A DNA stretch of 62,584 bases from Acidobacteriota bacterium (GCA_021781455.1 JAJXWV010000071.1:1-62584); one strand, 5' to 3'. Positions 8,530 through 17,467 are shown, counted from the first letter of the stretch. Numbers and translations: made by a program. Notes: a model not told the origin generated them from the sequence alone.

Positions 8530-9733
8530 TTCGATGTTCAGGCGGTTGAACTCTCCCGAAATGACAGGTTCCAGCAACGACCAGCTCGTTCTCCTTCTCG
8601 ATGACGACGCCATGATCACCGAGGCGCTGGGCATGGGACTGGAGCGGGAGGGCCGCACGGTGATCACCTGCAACGACATCGAATCGGCAGAGTTGATCGT
8701 CGGGCGGATGCGGCCATCGCACGTGGTCACGGACATCCGCCTCTCGGGGCCGTTCGCGTTCGAGGGTCTCGACTTCGTCCGCTTCATCAAACACCACGCA
8801 CCGGAGAGCCACATCATTCTGATCAGCGGCGACGGCTCGACAGCGCTGCAGCGTGAAGCGACCAGCCGGGGAGCGGCGGCGTTCCTCCAGAAACCGTTCG
8901 AAATCGGCGCTCTCGATGCCCTGCTGGACGCGCACAGCGTGGCGACGCCAGCGGATACGCGCGCTCTCGGATCGCTGCTCCGCATTCCTCAACTCGACGA
9001 CATTCTCACCAGCGTCTTCCTGCGGCCTCATTTCCAGCCCATCGTCAGCCTCGACGGAAAGAGGACGATCGTCGGCTGCGAGTCGCTAGCCCGTTTCCGG
9101 TCGGAATCGCCGATGCGGAATCCGGGGCTGCTCTTCGAGTACGCCGAGCGCAAGCGGCGCGTCAGCGACCTCGAGATGGCCTGCATCGGCAGGACCATGG
9201 AAAGCGGTGCCGCCATCGCTGCCACGACCACCCTGTTCATCAACGTCCATCCCGGTGCACTCAACGCGGGCGCGTCGCTTCGAAGCAGGCTTCTCTCCGC
9301 GGCGAAAGCGGCAGGCGTGCCCCTCGGCCGCATCGTCGTCGAGATCACCGAACAGGGCTCGCTCACTGACAAGCCCATGGCCCTGGAAGTGATCGACGAG
9401 CTGCGGGGGCTGGGCGTCCGGTTCGCGTTCGACGACTTCGGCATGGCCTACTCGCACCTGCCGCTCATCGGCAGGATTCAGCCGGCGTACCTGAAGATCA
9501 GCCAGCACTTCGGAACGGATTTCGAGACCGACCCGACGAGGATCAAGATCATCAACAACATCCTGGCACTGGCCCGCGACTTCGATAGCACCCTGATCCT
9601 GGAGGGCATCGAACAGCCGAGCACCGCCGCGGCCGCAGTCGATCTCGGCATCCCGCTGGGCCAGGGTTATCTCTTCGGCATTCCCGCGGACGCGTCGATC
9701 TTCCTGAACCCGGTGAGTGGGAACGGCAGGTGA
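8519..9733 (+). CDS. Response regulator with REC and EAL domains
   Basis: 404 residues from the ATG at 8519 (GGAG ~9 bases upstream; a GTG at 8501 is also in frame). Residues ~18-130 form a receiver domain: the acidic triad LLLDDDAM, phospho-acceptor Asp in VVTDIRLSG and Lys in LQKPFE. Residues ~160-395 form an EAL-type c-di-GMP phosphodiesterase domain with the signature changed to ESL (GCESLARF) but other catalytic motifs kept: FINVHP, VVEITEQ, FAFDDFGMAYS, LKIS, LEGIEQP and QGYLFG. It probably degrades c-di-GMP on phosphorylation, although the altered signature could lower activity. It overlaps the chaperone-like gene by 11 bases, linking c-di-GMP to the secreted proteins. Confidence 0.85.
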   Translation: MAHDSMFRRLNSPEMTGSSNDQLVLLLDDDAMITEALGMGLEREGRTVITCNDIESAELIVGRMRPSHVVTDIRLSGPFAFEGLDFVRFIKHHAPESHIILISGDGSTALQREATSRGAAAFLQKPFEIGALDALLDAHSVATPADTRALGSLLRIPQLDDILTSVFLRPHFQPIVSLDGKRTIVGCESLARFRSESPMRNPGLLFEYAERKRRVSDLEMACIGRTMESGAAIAATTTLFINVHPGALNAGASLRSRLLSAAKAAGVPLGRIVVEITEQGSLTDKPMALEVIDELRGLGVRFAFDDFGMAYSHLPLIGRIQPAYLKISQHFGTDFETDPTRIKIINNILALARDFDSTLILEGIEQPSTAAAAVDLGIPLGQGYLFGIPADASIFLNPVSGNGR

Positions 9734-9764
9734 CGCCCGGTCCTCGGCGCGCCGGCACCCCTGG

Positions 9765-11144
9765 TCATTCCTTCGGCGCGTCGCCCCCCATCCGCAATCG
9801 TGCGTAGAGCGTGGAGGGACTGATGTGGAGCAGCCGGGCGGCCTTGCGCATGTTGCCGTCGGTGGCCTTCACCGCGGCGGCAACGTACTGGCCGATGATG
9901 CTGTCGAGCGGCTGGACTTCCCATTCCGCGGATGGCAGCGCGTCGTTCCGGCCCAATGCTGCCGACACGGCGGAACGCGACACTTCCAGCGTCAGGTCTT
10001 CGGTGCGGATCTCCTCTCCGCGGAGCGTCAGCAGTGCGCGCTCGAGCACATTGCGCAATTCACGGACGTTGCCGGGCCACGGATACGACGCCAGCTTCTG
10101 CATCGCTCGCGCACTCACCGGCGGCATGGCCCGCCCCATCTCCTTGCAGAGAGGACGAAGGATCGCCTCGACCAGGATCGGCAGGTCCTCGATGCGTTCG
10201 CGCAGCGGCGGCATGTGCAGGCGGACGACGTTCAGGCGGTAATAGAGATCGCCGCGAAAGCGATTCGCCGCCACCTCCGCCGCGAGATCGCGGTTGGTCG
10301 CTGCGACCAGGCGGAACTCGGCACGCAGATCGCGGACACCACCCACCCTGCGAAACCGTTTTTCCTCCAGAGCCTTCAACAGCCGGGCCTGTACGGTCAG
10401 CTCCATCTCCCCGATCTCGTCGAGAAACAGCGTCCCCTCCCCGGCGATCTCGAAGAGCCCCGGCTTGGTATTCATCGCGTTGGTGAAGGCGCCGCGCTCG
10501 TGGCCGAACAGCTCCGACTCCAGGAGCTCCTTGGAAAGACCCGCACAGTTCAGGTCGACGAAAGACGCCCGCACGCGCGGCGAGCGGTTGTGGAGCAGCC
10601 GCGCCAGAATACCCTTGCCGGTTCCCGACTCGCCTTCGATCAGCACCGGCGACGGCGCACCGGCGATCTGCCCGAGGATCTCGTTCAGGCGCTGGATGGC
10701 CGGAGAGATTCCCTCCAGGCGCTCGCCGGCTTTGATATCCGAGCGCCGCAGGGCCATGAGCTCTCGCTGCCTGGCCGCGATCCGTGCGGTCTGCTCGAGC
10801 GTCAGCACCAGCGTGTCGTATTCGAACGGCTTCTGAAGGAATGTCTCCGCGCCGAGCTTCATCGACTCGATGACGCGCTCGAGATTGCCGACGCCCGACA
10901 TCATGATCACCGCCGCGGTCTCGGAATACATCTTGAACTGCCGCAGCAGTTCGATCCCCGAGTAGTCCGGCAGCTGCACGTCGAGCAGCACCACGTCCGG
11001 CGAAAACTCGGCAAAGGCGGGGATGGCCTCGCGTCCCGTCTCTGCAGTTTTCACTTCCCATTCGTCGGCCAGCAGGGCCTCGAGTCCGGCAAGGATCTGA
11101 GGATCATCATCGATGATGAGAATGCGCCTGCGAATATCTGCCAT
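9765..11144 (-). CDS. NtrC-family sigma-54-dependent response regulator
   Basis: 459 residues from the ATG at 11144, preferred to an upstream TTG at 11189 because it starts right before the receiver strand. The receiver (~7-120) has DDD at 12-14, phospho-Asp near 55 (LLDVQLPD) and Lys near 105 (LQKPFE). The AAA+ domain (~135-370) has Walker A GESGTGKG, Walker B TLFLDEIGE and an arginine-rich sensor region. The sigma-54 contact loop reads GAFTNA instead of GAFTGA. A Fis-type helix-turn-helix (~410-450, DGNMRKAARLLHISPSTLYARL) closes it. The sensor kinase is not in the window. Flanking candidate -24/-12 promoters suggest it controls the secreted-protein genes on both sides. Confidence 0.9.
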   Translation of the reverse strand: MADIRRRILIIDDDPQILAGLEALLADEWEVKTAETGREAIPAFAEFSPDVVLLDVQLPDYSGIELLRQFKMYSETAAVIMMSGVGNLERVIESMKLGAETFLQKPFEYDTLVLTLEQTARIAARQRELMALRRSDIKAGERLEGISPAIQRLNEILGQIAGAPSPVLIEGESGTGKGILARLLHNRSPRVRASFVDLNCAGLSKELLESELFGHERGAFTNAMNTKPGLFEIAGEGTLFLDEIGEMELTVQARLLKALEEKRFRRVGGVRDLRAEFRLVAATNRDLAAEVAANRFRGDLYYRLNVVRLHMPPLRERIEDLPILVEAILRPLCKEMGRAMPPVSARAMQKLASYPWPGNVRELRNVLERALLTLRGEEIRTEDLTLEVSRSAVSAALGRNDALPSAEWEVQPLDSIIGQYVAAAVKATDGNMRKAARLLHISPSTLYARLRMGGDAPKE

Positions 11145-11246
11145 CTGCACGGAAATCCTACTACTGTTTGATTTCCGAACGCACGGCAAACGGCGCTGGC
11201 AAAGCTAAAGATCTGATAATCCGTGAGTTATACATAACCGCGCAGC

Positions 11247-11262
11247 TGGCTCGTCCCTTGGA
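11247..11262 (+). promoter_or_regulatory. Candidate sigma-54-like promoter
   Basis: TGGCTCG-TCCC-TTGGA matches the consensus TGGCACG-N4-TTGCA except that the -12 GC is GG. The predicted start would be near 11272, leaving a ~26-base leader with AGGAGA before the ATG at 11299. It is divergent from the sigma-54 activator gene. Confidence 0.4.
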
Positions 11263-11298
11263 CTACTCCGTCGGCAGCAAACGGACAGGAGACCAAAG

Positions 11299-11745
11299 AT
11301 GAGCACATTTCCGTATCTCGTGCCGACACAGCCGGAAATCCCGGGGGAAACCGCAATCAACGAGTCCGAACCGCGGCGATTGACGTTGATCGCCCGCTCT
11401 CCCGCGGTCGGCCACTCGGTCAATACCAGATCGACGCGGGTCGTGGCCATCGATGCGCTGGCAGTCCTGCTGCGCGCTTCGATCGACGGCATCGTCCACC
11501 TCGACGTCGAGCGCGTGATCCTCGACCGCTCGGCGAGCGCCACCGACTTTCTCGGCTTCCTGGCCTCGCTTCCTCCGGAGTTCAGCGGCGATGTCCTGCT
11601 GATCACCGAGGACGACGGTGCTTATCTGAGCACCTCGGGACGCGCCGGCGGACGGATCCTTTACTCGCTCACGGCCGACGACGTCACCTTCTACCTGCGC
11701 ACGCACGATCTGGCTGCGGAATCGCGGCTGATCGGACATTCGTAG
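11299..11745 (+). CDS. Conserved-looking protein, possible degenerate receiver fold
   Basis: 148 residues, ATG preceded by AGGAGA. No known family recognised. After a Pro-rich N-terminus the chain alternates strands and helices (LTLIARSP, RVVAIDALAVLL, IVHLDVERVILDRSA, DVLLITEDD, RILYSLTADDVTFYL), compatible with a response-regulator-like or STAS-like alpha/beta fold; VILDRSASATDFLGFL sits where a phospho-acceptor strand might be. It lies head-to-head with the NtrC-type regulator and 64 bases before the pilin-like gene. Confidence 0.5.
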   Translation: MSTFPYLVPTQPEIPGETAINESEPRRLTLIARSPAVGHSVNTRSTRVVAIDALAVLLRASIDGIVHLDVERVILDRSASATDFLGFLASLPPEFSGDVLLITEDDGAYLSTSGRAGGRILYSLTADDVTFYLRTHDLAAESRLIGHS

Positions 11746-11809
11746 TCGCGGCACACATACGATCGAACGATGAGGAACCTCGAACCCGAAACGGCTCTGC
11801 GAGCGTCTC

Positions 11810-12268
11810 ATGCGCACATCTCTTCTCTCACTCGTCATCGCGTTGCTGGTGATCCTCACCGCGGGCGCGCTCTTCGCAGGCTCCGCTTCTGCGCCGATGC
11901 GCGTCTCTGTCAATGTGATCGGGCGCGCCATCCTGACCGTGGATAGCCGCCCTGACGCGATCGAAGTGACCGAAGCGGACGTGACGCGGGGCTTCGTCGA
12001 CGTCAGCGCGCCCATCATCGTTCGCATCCGGACCAACAGCCGCGCCGGCTACCTTCTGCAGGCGGATCAGCAGGACGCCACTTTCAAGGCCGTGGAGCTG
12101 ACCTTCGGCGACGCCACCATGACCGTCGCCGGGAGCGAGAGCTGGATCAGCCGTCCCTATGTTCCGGGTGGCGAAGTGCTGGCCATGCACATGCGTGTGC
12201 GGCTCGACCCGGAAGTGCAGCCCGGCACCTACCCGCTGCCGATCTCGCTGAGCACGCGGCCGCTGTAA
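11810..12268 (+). CDS. Secreted pilin-like beta-sandwich protein
   Basis: 152 residues with a signal peptide (LLSLVIALLVILTAGALFAGSASA). The mature chain has seven or eight predicted strands with no cysteines: MRVSVNVIGRAILTV, IIVRIRTNSRAGYLLQAD, AVELTFGDATMTVAG, LAMHMRVRLDPEVQPGTYP and a last strand LPISLSTRPL. This is the pattern of small surface beta-sandwich subunits. It probably belongs with the secreted protein and chaperone-like protein at 7.3-8.5 kb. Family assignment is inference. Confidence 0.6.
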   Translation: MRTSLLSLVIALLVILTAGALFAGSASAPMRVSVNVIGRAILTVDSRPDAIEVTEADVTRGFVDVSAPIIVRIRTNSRAGYLLQADQQDATFKAVELTFGDATMTVAGSESWISRPYVPGGEVLAMHMRVRLDPEVQPGTYPLPISLSTRPL

Positions 12269-12436
12269 CGCGGTTGCGCGGTCCGCCATCCGCGGTCGCA
12301 GGAGTTGATCGTTGCACCGCGCGAGCGGAGCGATCGCTCGATCCACCTTCATCGTGGCATACGAGGGCGCTCCGGGTGATGCCACTCACGGCCCGCACCC
12401 CGAGCAAGCCCCATCTAACTTGCAGGAGGTTCGGCG

Positions 12437-12634
12437 ATGTTGAGAAAGGTCCTCTTCTGGGGCGGTTGGGTCCTGCTGCTGGTCTATGCCGTCGTCTACG
12501 CAGTTCAGGCCGTCGCACTCCAGGACATCCCACCGGTGTCGTATCTGAAGTGGGGCATTCTCGCGGCAACGGCAATCCTCATCTATGCCGCGCGGAACCG
12601 GGAGCAGGTGGTCGAGCATCATCTTCCGCACTGA
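12437..12634 (+). CDS. Small two-helix membrane protein
   Basis: 65 residues, ATG preceded by a strong AGGAGG 8 bases away. Two membrane helices (KVLFWGGWVLLLVYAVVYAV and LKWGILAATAILIYAA) with a basic C-terminal tail. Function unknown. Confidence 0.6.
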   Translation: MLRKVLFWGGWVLLLVYAVVYAVQAVALQDIPPVSYLKWGILAATAILIYAARNREQVVEHHLPH

Positions 12635-12851
12635 TCCTTGATCGTCGCGTTTGAACAGCGAGGTTGCGAGCGCCACTGAAGGCCGGCACGCACCTCGCTG
12701 GCCCCGGATGTCCGGTGTCCAGGCCGTGAGTTCCGCGTCAAACGCAATTCCCTGTTCCGCAGGACGGTCCCGGACTTCCGGGCCCGCTTTTTTCCAATTT
12801 CTCACGCCACGGCGCGCGCCGGCTTCCCGTCGCCGGTCGTAGCGTAGGAGC

Positions 12852-13505
12852 ATGCGGAGTTCCAACGAGCGCCGGCGCGTGCAGCGCGTGCGGTTGATCC
12901 AGCCGCTGCGTGGCACGACAGGAGAGCAGAAGATCTTCGTGCTGGACGTATCGCTGCTCGGCCTGAGAATCGCCCACCAGGAGCCGCTGGGGAACCTCCG
13001 CGACGAGTGTCTCGTGGTCTTCGAATGGCAGGGAGGAAGGATCGAGCTCCGCTGCCGCATCGTTCGCTCCGAGCTGCAGCGCCCGGTGAGCGGTCCAGCA
13101 CGAACCGTGTACCACTCAGGGCTGGAGATCGTGTTCGCGCCGCCGCTTTCGCGAGAGCACCTGGCCGCGCTCATTCACGACCACGTGGCACGCGCCATCG
13201 ACGAGCAGAAAGCGAACGCCCGCGGCGTTCCGGCGGCCGCCGCCCAGCACACGCAGACCGGCGCGGCGAACTGCTTCGTGCGTCACGACTACATCCGCGG
13301 ACAGTGGCAGACGATGCAGACCAACGATCCCACCCAGCCGATGAGCGGGTTCACCATCGCCTCCGACGAGACGGCAGACAACATCACCATGCTTCGCGAT
13401 GCCTTCGTAGCCGCGGATCCCTCGCTCCGGCACGTCATTCGAAAGATGGCCGACCTGAGCATCTCAAACCCCGCCGGCATCCCGGCCCGCCGCTATGCTC
13501 CGTGA
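12852..13505 (+). CDS. PilZ-domain protein (c-di-GMP receptor)
   Basis: 217 residues. The first ~110 form a PilZ domain: the Arg switch in NERRRVQRVRL and the D-x-S-x-x-G motif in LDVSLLGLRI, with strands ECLVVFEWQGGRIELRCRIVR and YHSGLEIVFAPP. Both c-di-GMP-binding motifs look intact. The C-terminal ~100 residues are not recognised. It sits between an EAL regulator and an HD-GYP-like gene, consistent with a local c-di-GMP circuit. Confidence 0.8.
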   Translation: MRSSNERRRVQRVRLIQPLRGTTGEQKIFVLDVSLLGLRIAHQEPLGNLRDECLVVFEWQGGRIELRCRIVRSELQRPVSGPARTVYHSGLEIVFAPPLSREHLAALIHDHVARAIDEQKANARGVPAAAAQHTQTGAANCFVRHDYIRGQWQTMQTNDPTQPMSGFTIASDETADNITMLRDAFVAADPSLRHVIRKMADLSISNPAGIPARRYAP

Positions 13506-13709
13506 CGCCGGCGCCGGCGGCGGCGAGCCGCTGGCGAATCGCGCGGCGACTCGTTAAGCTGTGACTTCGAGGGAGAACGAACGGCTCGTTGCCGCGTCCA
13601 GGCGGTGCGATGCTTCTGCCCTGTGCTCTGTGGTTGCGGGCTCGAAGAACATGTTCCCGGTTGCACGAACAGCCGCGGCACTGCCGCGAATTCGAACGAC
13701 GACGACATC

Positions 13710-15914
13710 ATGAGCTCATCGACAGGCAGCAGCTCGTCGGTCGCGGAGTTCGTCCGGGCCCTCGCGCTGGGATGGAAGAACCTGGCCGCCTATCCGCCGG
13801 GCCATCCGACTCTCGGTCGCTCGCTTGGAGCCATCGAGCAACGCCTGAACGAGCTGCGCGGCCCCGCTCCGGAGATCGTTTTCGGAGTCGCGGCCGATGG
13901 GCTCATGTACGCGAACGAGAAGATCGAATCGGTCTACGCGCAGAAGTTCGCCTACGCTCTGTACACGCGGGGGGTGGCACTGTTGCGGCTGGAGAAGCCC
14001 ACCGCCGAGGAGATCGAGACCTTCCTGCGCATTCTCGGCGTCGGAAGCACGGACCAGCGCGCGCCGATCTGGGAAGAGCTGACCGGCGCCGCGGTGATGA
14101 GCATCCACCTGCAGCCGGTCGACTATTCGACGGTGCAGATGACCAGCAGCCTCGACGAAACGGTGAAGAAGAAGGAGCCGGCTTCGTTGTGGGAGGAGAT
14201 CCTGCGGGCGTTGCTGGCGGGCCATGAGCTCGCGCCGGAGTCGCAAAAGCTGCTCACCGAGGGAGTGAAGTCGGTCGACGAGCTGTCGGCCCTGATTCTC
14301 CGCTACGTCGACGAGAAGGGGCCGGAACGCACGTTCGACCCCGAGGCCACGTTCGGCGTGCGCATGATGGCCCGCCTGCCCGATTCGGTACAGTCGCCCA
14401 GGGCTGTGGCCAGGCGCCTCGCCGACACGGTGTCCCTCTATCTGGCGGGATGCACGGGCCTGAAAAAGCAATTCGCAGTCCAGCAGGTCATGCAGCTCCT
14501 GAAGAGTCTTCCGGACACGATCGCCAGCGTGGTGATGCGCGCAGTCATGCGCACGCTGGCCACCGACGATGCCTCGGCCGCGCTGCTTCGCGATTTCGTC
14601 GCGTCCGTGCCGCACGATCAGGCCCTCGACGCGTTGCGCTACCTCTCCACCGTGTCGAAACTCTCCGATCACGCCCTCAATCTTCTGCAGTCGCTGGCGG
14701 TGATCGAAAAGCCGGCCGAGCTCCCGGCGGTGCCCGACAGCATCCTGGCCGACCTCGTCGATCTCTTCGGCGACGACGATCCGGACCGCTTCAACCCGCC
14801 GGACCACCAAGCTCTTCTGCAGGAAGTCACGGTGCACATCCCCAATCTGCCGCCTCGGCTGAAGGGCGAGGTCCAGACTCTCGGCGATCGCGTGGAGAGC
14901 GTCTCGGACGATGAGCTGACCAGGCAACTCTCGCGCACGATGCTGGAACTGCTGACCGGCCTCGGCTCATCGCACGAGGCAGAGCCGATCCTGCGCCGGC
15001 TGGAAGGCTACTTTCGCTCGTTCCTCAGGAGCGGCCAGTACGACGACGCGCTGGAATGCATCGAGCGTTTGCAGGAAATCGCCATCACCACCGAGGATGC
15101 CGGATTGCGCCGGGCGATGGACGACGCCTTCGCACGCCTCGCCGATGCAGAGACGACCGAGACGGTGATCGAGTCGATGATCACGGCCGGGCCGGAGATG
15201 GCGCCGACCATTCAGCGCCTGATCGAGGCCATGGGCGCCGCGGCCACGCGCAGCCTGCTGATGGCCCTGGCTGAGGAGAGCAAGCTCTCGCGCCGTCGCA
15301 AGCTCTTCGACGTCGTGGCTTCGCTCGGGCCGGTGATTGTTCCCGAAGTGACCCGCTTCCTGAGCGACTCCCGCTGGTACGTGGTCAGGAACATGATCGT
15401 GCTGCTGCGCACGGTGAACGACCGCACATCCCTTCCGGAGATCCGGCGTCTGGCGCACCATCGCGACCTGCGCGTGCGCCTGGAAGCCATCAAGACGCTG
15501 CTGACCCTGGAGCAGAACGTTCCCGAGTCTCTGCTGGCCAATGCCATCAACGATCCCGACCCGAAGATGGCGGAGACGGCCATCACGCTCGTGGGAAACT
15601 ACGGCATTCGCGAAGGTGTGGGACCGCTTCTGAGAATCGTCGCCGGCCGCGGCGTCTTCGGATTCCGCAAGCCGCTGCGCATCCGAGCTCTGAAGGCCCT
15701 CGGCGAGCTCGCCGAGCCGTCCGCCCTCACTCATCTCGACCGCTTCTTCAGGGACTCGTTCCTTCCCTGGCCGCGAAGCGAGGAACGGAGGGCCGCCTTC
15801 GAATCGCTGGCCGGCTATCCGGAGGACGTCCGCAAACCGTTCGTCGAGATCGGCCTCCGCTCGCGCGACGCCGGGATCCGCGAGATCTGCCGCCGCATGA
15901 GCTCTGCGAGTTGA
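13710..15914 (+). CDS. HEAT-repeat protein with a YPxxHP N-terminal domain
   Basis: 734 residues from the ATG at 13710, chosen over an upstream in-frame start because the preceding translation is Cys-rich and unlike protein. Residues ~10-115 (AYPPGHPTLGRSL, EIVFGVAADGLMYANEKIE, LLRLEKPTAEEIETFLRIL) match the N-terminus of the next gene product. The middle is helical. The C-terminal ~230 residues are HEAT-like repeats (VVRNMIVLLRTVNDRTSLPE, RVRLEAIKTLLTLEQ, RIRALKALGELAEPSAL). No enzyme motif is seen. Probably a scaffold in a signalling pathway. The HD-GYP gene starts 2 bases after its stop. Confidence 0.7.
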   Translation: MSSSTGSSSSVAEFVRALALGWKNLAAYPPGHPTLGRSLGAIEQRLNELRGPAPEIVFGVAADGLMYANEKIESVYAQKFAYALYTRGVALLRLEKPTAEEIETFLRILGVGSTDQRAPIWEELTGAAVMSIHLQPVDYSTVQMTSSLDETVKKKEPASLWEEILRALLAGHELAPESQKLLTEGVKSVDELSALILRYVDEKGPERTFDPEATFGVRMMARLPDSVQSPRAVARRLADTVSLYLAGCTGLKKQFAVQQVMQLLKSLPDTIASVVMRAVMRTLATDDASAALLRDFVASVPHDQALDALRYLSTVSKLSDHALNLLQSLAVIEKPAELPAVPDSILADLVDLFGDDDPDRFNPPDHQALLQEVTVHIPNLPPRLKGEVQTLGDRVESVSDDELTRQLSRTMLELLTGLGSSHEAEPILRRLEGYFRSFLRSGQYDDALECIERLQEIAITTEDAGLRRAMDDAFARLADAETTETVIESMITAGPEMAPTIQRLIEAMGAAATRSLLMALAEESKLSRRRKLFDVVASLGPVIVPEVTRFLSDSRWYVVRNMIVLLRTVNDRTSLPEIRRLAHHRDLRVRLEAIKTLLTLEQNVPESLLANAINDPDPKMAETAITLVGNYGIREGVGPLLRIVAGRGVFGFRKPLRIRALKALGELAEPSALTHLDRFFRDSFLPWPRSEERRAAFESLAGYPEDVRKPFVEIGLRSRDAGIREICRRMSSAS

Positions 15915-15916
15915 CC

Positions 15917-17032
15917 ATGGAACAGCTCATCGTCCAGATCGCTGCCGCCACGAATACGGCCACTCTGTACCCGGCGAAGCATCCGCGCGTGCTGCAGTCG
16001 ATCGATCACATCCTGTCGACTCTGGGCAGCGTGCTCCAGGAGCGCCACGACGACTCCATCACCTTTCTCGTCCTCGGCGACGAGCTCGTCGTGGATCAGG
16101 AGGTCGTCCGCAAGAGCACTCTCTCGCAGCGCCAGTTCGTCGAGCTGCTGAAGCAGCGCGGCATCGAGCGCCTGACACTCGCGGCCGGACTGGACGTCGA
16201 AGAGGCGCAGCAACTGATCAGCGCCCTGGCCACCGGCGAGACCCTCGAGTCGACGCCTCACGTCGTCCTCGGAAAAGTGCAGGTCAACCTGGATCAGGAA
16301 CACGACGACGAGGCGCCGCGCGAGCTCAAGAGCGACCTGCTCGAGCCGGTTCGAGACGCCTTCGCGAAGTTCCGCATCGACAAGAACCTGCCCCTCGGCC
16401 CCATGGAACAGCTGGTGTGGGGATTCATCGACTCCCTTTCGAAAACGACACAGTCGATCCTGCCCCTTTCGAGACTCAAAGAGCACGACGAGTACACCTT
16501 CGTACATTCGGTCAACGTATCGATGCTCGTCCTCGCGCAGGCCCGCTCCTTCGGCATCCAGGGAACCATGCTCCACGCCTTCGGCATGGCCGGCCTGCTT
16601 CATGACATCGGCAAGCTCATGGTGCCGCTCAGTGTGCTGACCAAACCGGGCAAGCTCGAGGGTCAGGAGTGGGCCCAGATGCAGAGCCACACGGTTCAGG
16701 GCGCCTGGTACCTGGCGGAGATGGAAGGCGCTCTGCCGTTGTCGATCGCCGTCGCCTACGAGCACCACCTCAGATACGACGGCCAGCCCAATTACCCGGT
16801 CCTCAAGATTTCGCGCGTGCCGAACCTCGCCAGTCGCATGACTTCGATCGGCGATGCCTACGATGCGATGTCGACGGTCAGGCCCTACCAGCAGCCGCTG
16901 ATGCGCTCCGCGGCCTTCGAGATCCTGAAGAAGCGCGCCGAGACTTTTTACGACCCGCTGCTGGTCGCGAATTTCGTGCGCATCGTCGGCCTGGGCGCCC
17001 CGAGCGATCCGACACCCTCAGAGCGGCTCTGA
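15917..17032 (+). CDS. HD-GYP-like phosphohydrolase with a YPxxHP N-terminal domain
   Basis: 371 residues from the ATG at 15917, 2 bases after the previous stop. Residues ~1-110 share the domain of the preceding gene (LYPAKHPRVLQSIDHIL, ITFLVLGDELVVDQEVV). The HD domain spans ~180-345: H in FVHSVNVSMLVLA, the HD pair in GLLHDIGKLMVP, and AYEHHLRYDGQPNYP in place of the canonical HHExxDGxGYP. The GYP Gly is Asn and the Glu is Leu, so this is a divergent member. It may cleave c-di-GMP or another phosphoester. Co-transcription with the HEAT gene is very likely. Confidence 0.8.
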   Translation: MEQLIVQIAAATNTATLYPAKHPRVLQSIDHILSTLGSVLQERHDDSITFLVLGDELVVDQEVVRKSTLSQRQFVELLKQRGIERLTLAAGLDVEEAQQLISALATGETLESTPHVVLGKVQVNLDQEHDDEAPRELKSDLLEPVRDAFAKFRIDKNLPLGPMEQLVWGFIDSLSKTTQSILPLSRLKEHDEYTFVHSVNVSMLVLAQARSFGIQGTMLHAFGMAGLLHDIGKLMVPLSVLTKPGKLEGQEWAQMQSHTVQGAWYLAEMEGALPLSIAVAYEHHLRYDGQPNYPVLKISRVPNLASRMTSIGDAYDAMSTVRPYQQPLMRSAAFEILKKRAETFYDPLLVANFVRIVGLGAPSDPTPSERL

Positions 17033-17467
17033 GGCTCGCGGTCGACCGGCGAGACTCCCTCCGTCCTCGAGTAAATCGCCACCACACCGAGCGCGGCCAT
17101 ATCGCGAGCCGCTCACGTCGCCGAAGCTGGCCATGATGTCGGTGATCCTGGTGCACACCTGGCACATGCTTCCGCCCACCCTGCCAACGGGAGGGCTCGC
17201 CTAGCGCGAAATTTGCATATCAATTCATCCCTCCGGTATGGCTGGATTTTGTGGTGTGACTCTGCTAATGAGTGCAGCACAACCTTTCTCTATAAACGTT
17301 CGGCGGACACGGATGAATCGGATCGGGGTCGTTCCTCGATTGGGTGCGGTGTGTCACCAATCCCATCCGTCCCCGCCCGCCTGATCCACCAACTCCGGCC
17401 CCGGGTCGATTGCCGGCTGACGCTTGTACCTCAACATCCAACAACGCAAGAGAAGGAGGCTGAACCC
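17033..17467. other. Intergenic region upstream of satP
   Basis: 435 bases with no convincing gene. The last part holds a strong ribosome-binding site (AAGGAGG, ~17453-17459) for the transporter. An open frame from 17213 joins satP but precedes its conserved start and is probably leader. I see no clear promoter motif. Confidence 0.5.

Noticed and set aside
17213-17467. N-terminal extension of the SatP gene
   Set aside because: Conserved SatP sequence starts after the ATG at 17468, which has its own AAGGAGG; the extension has no membrane or signal features.
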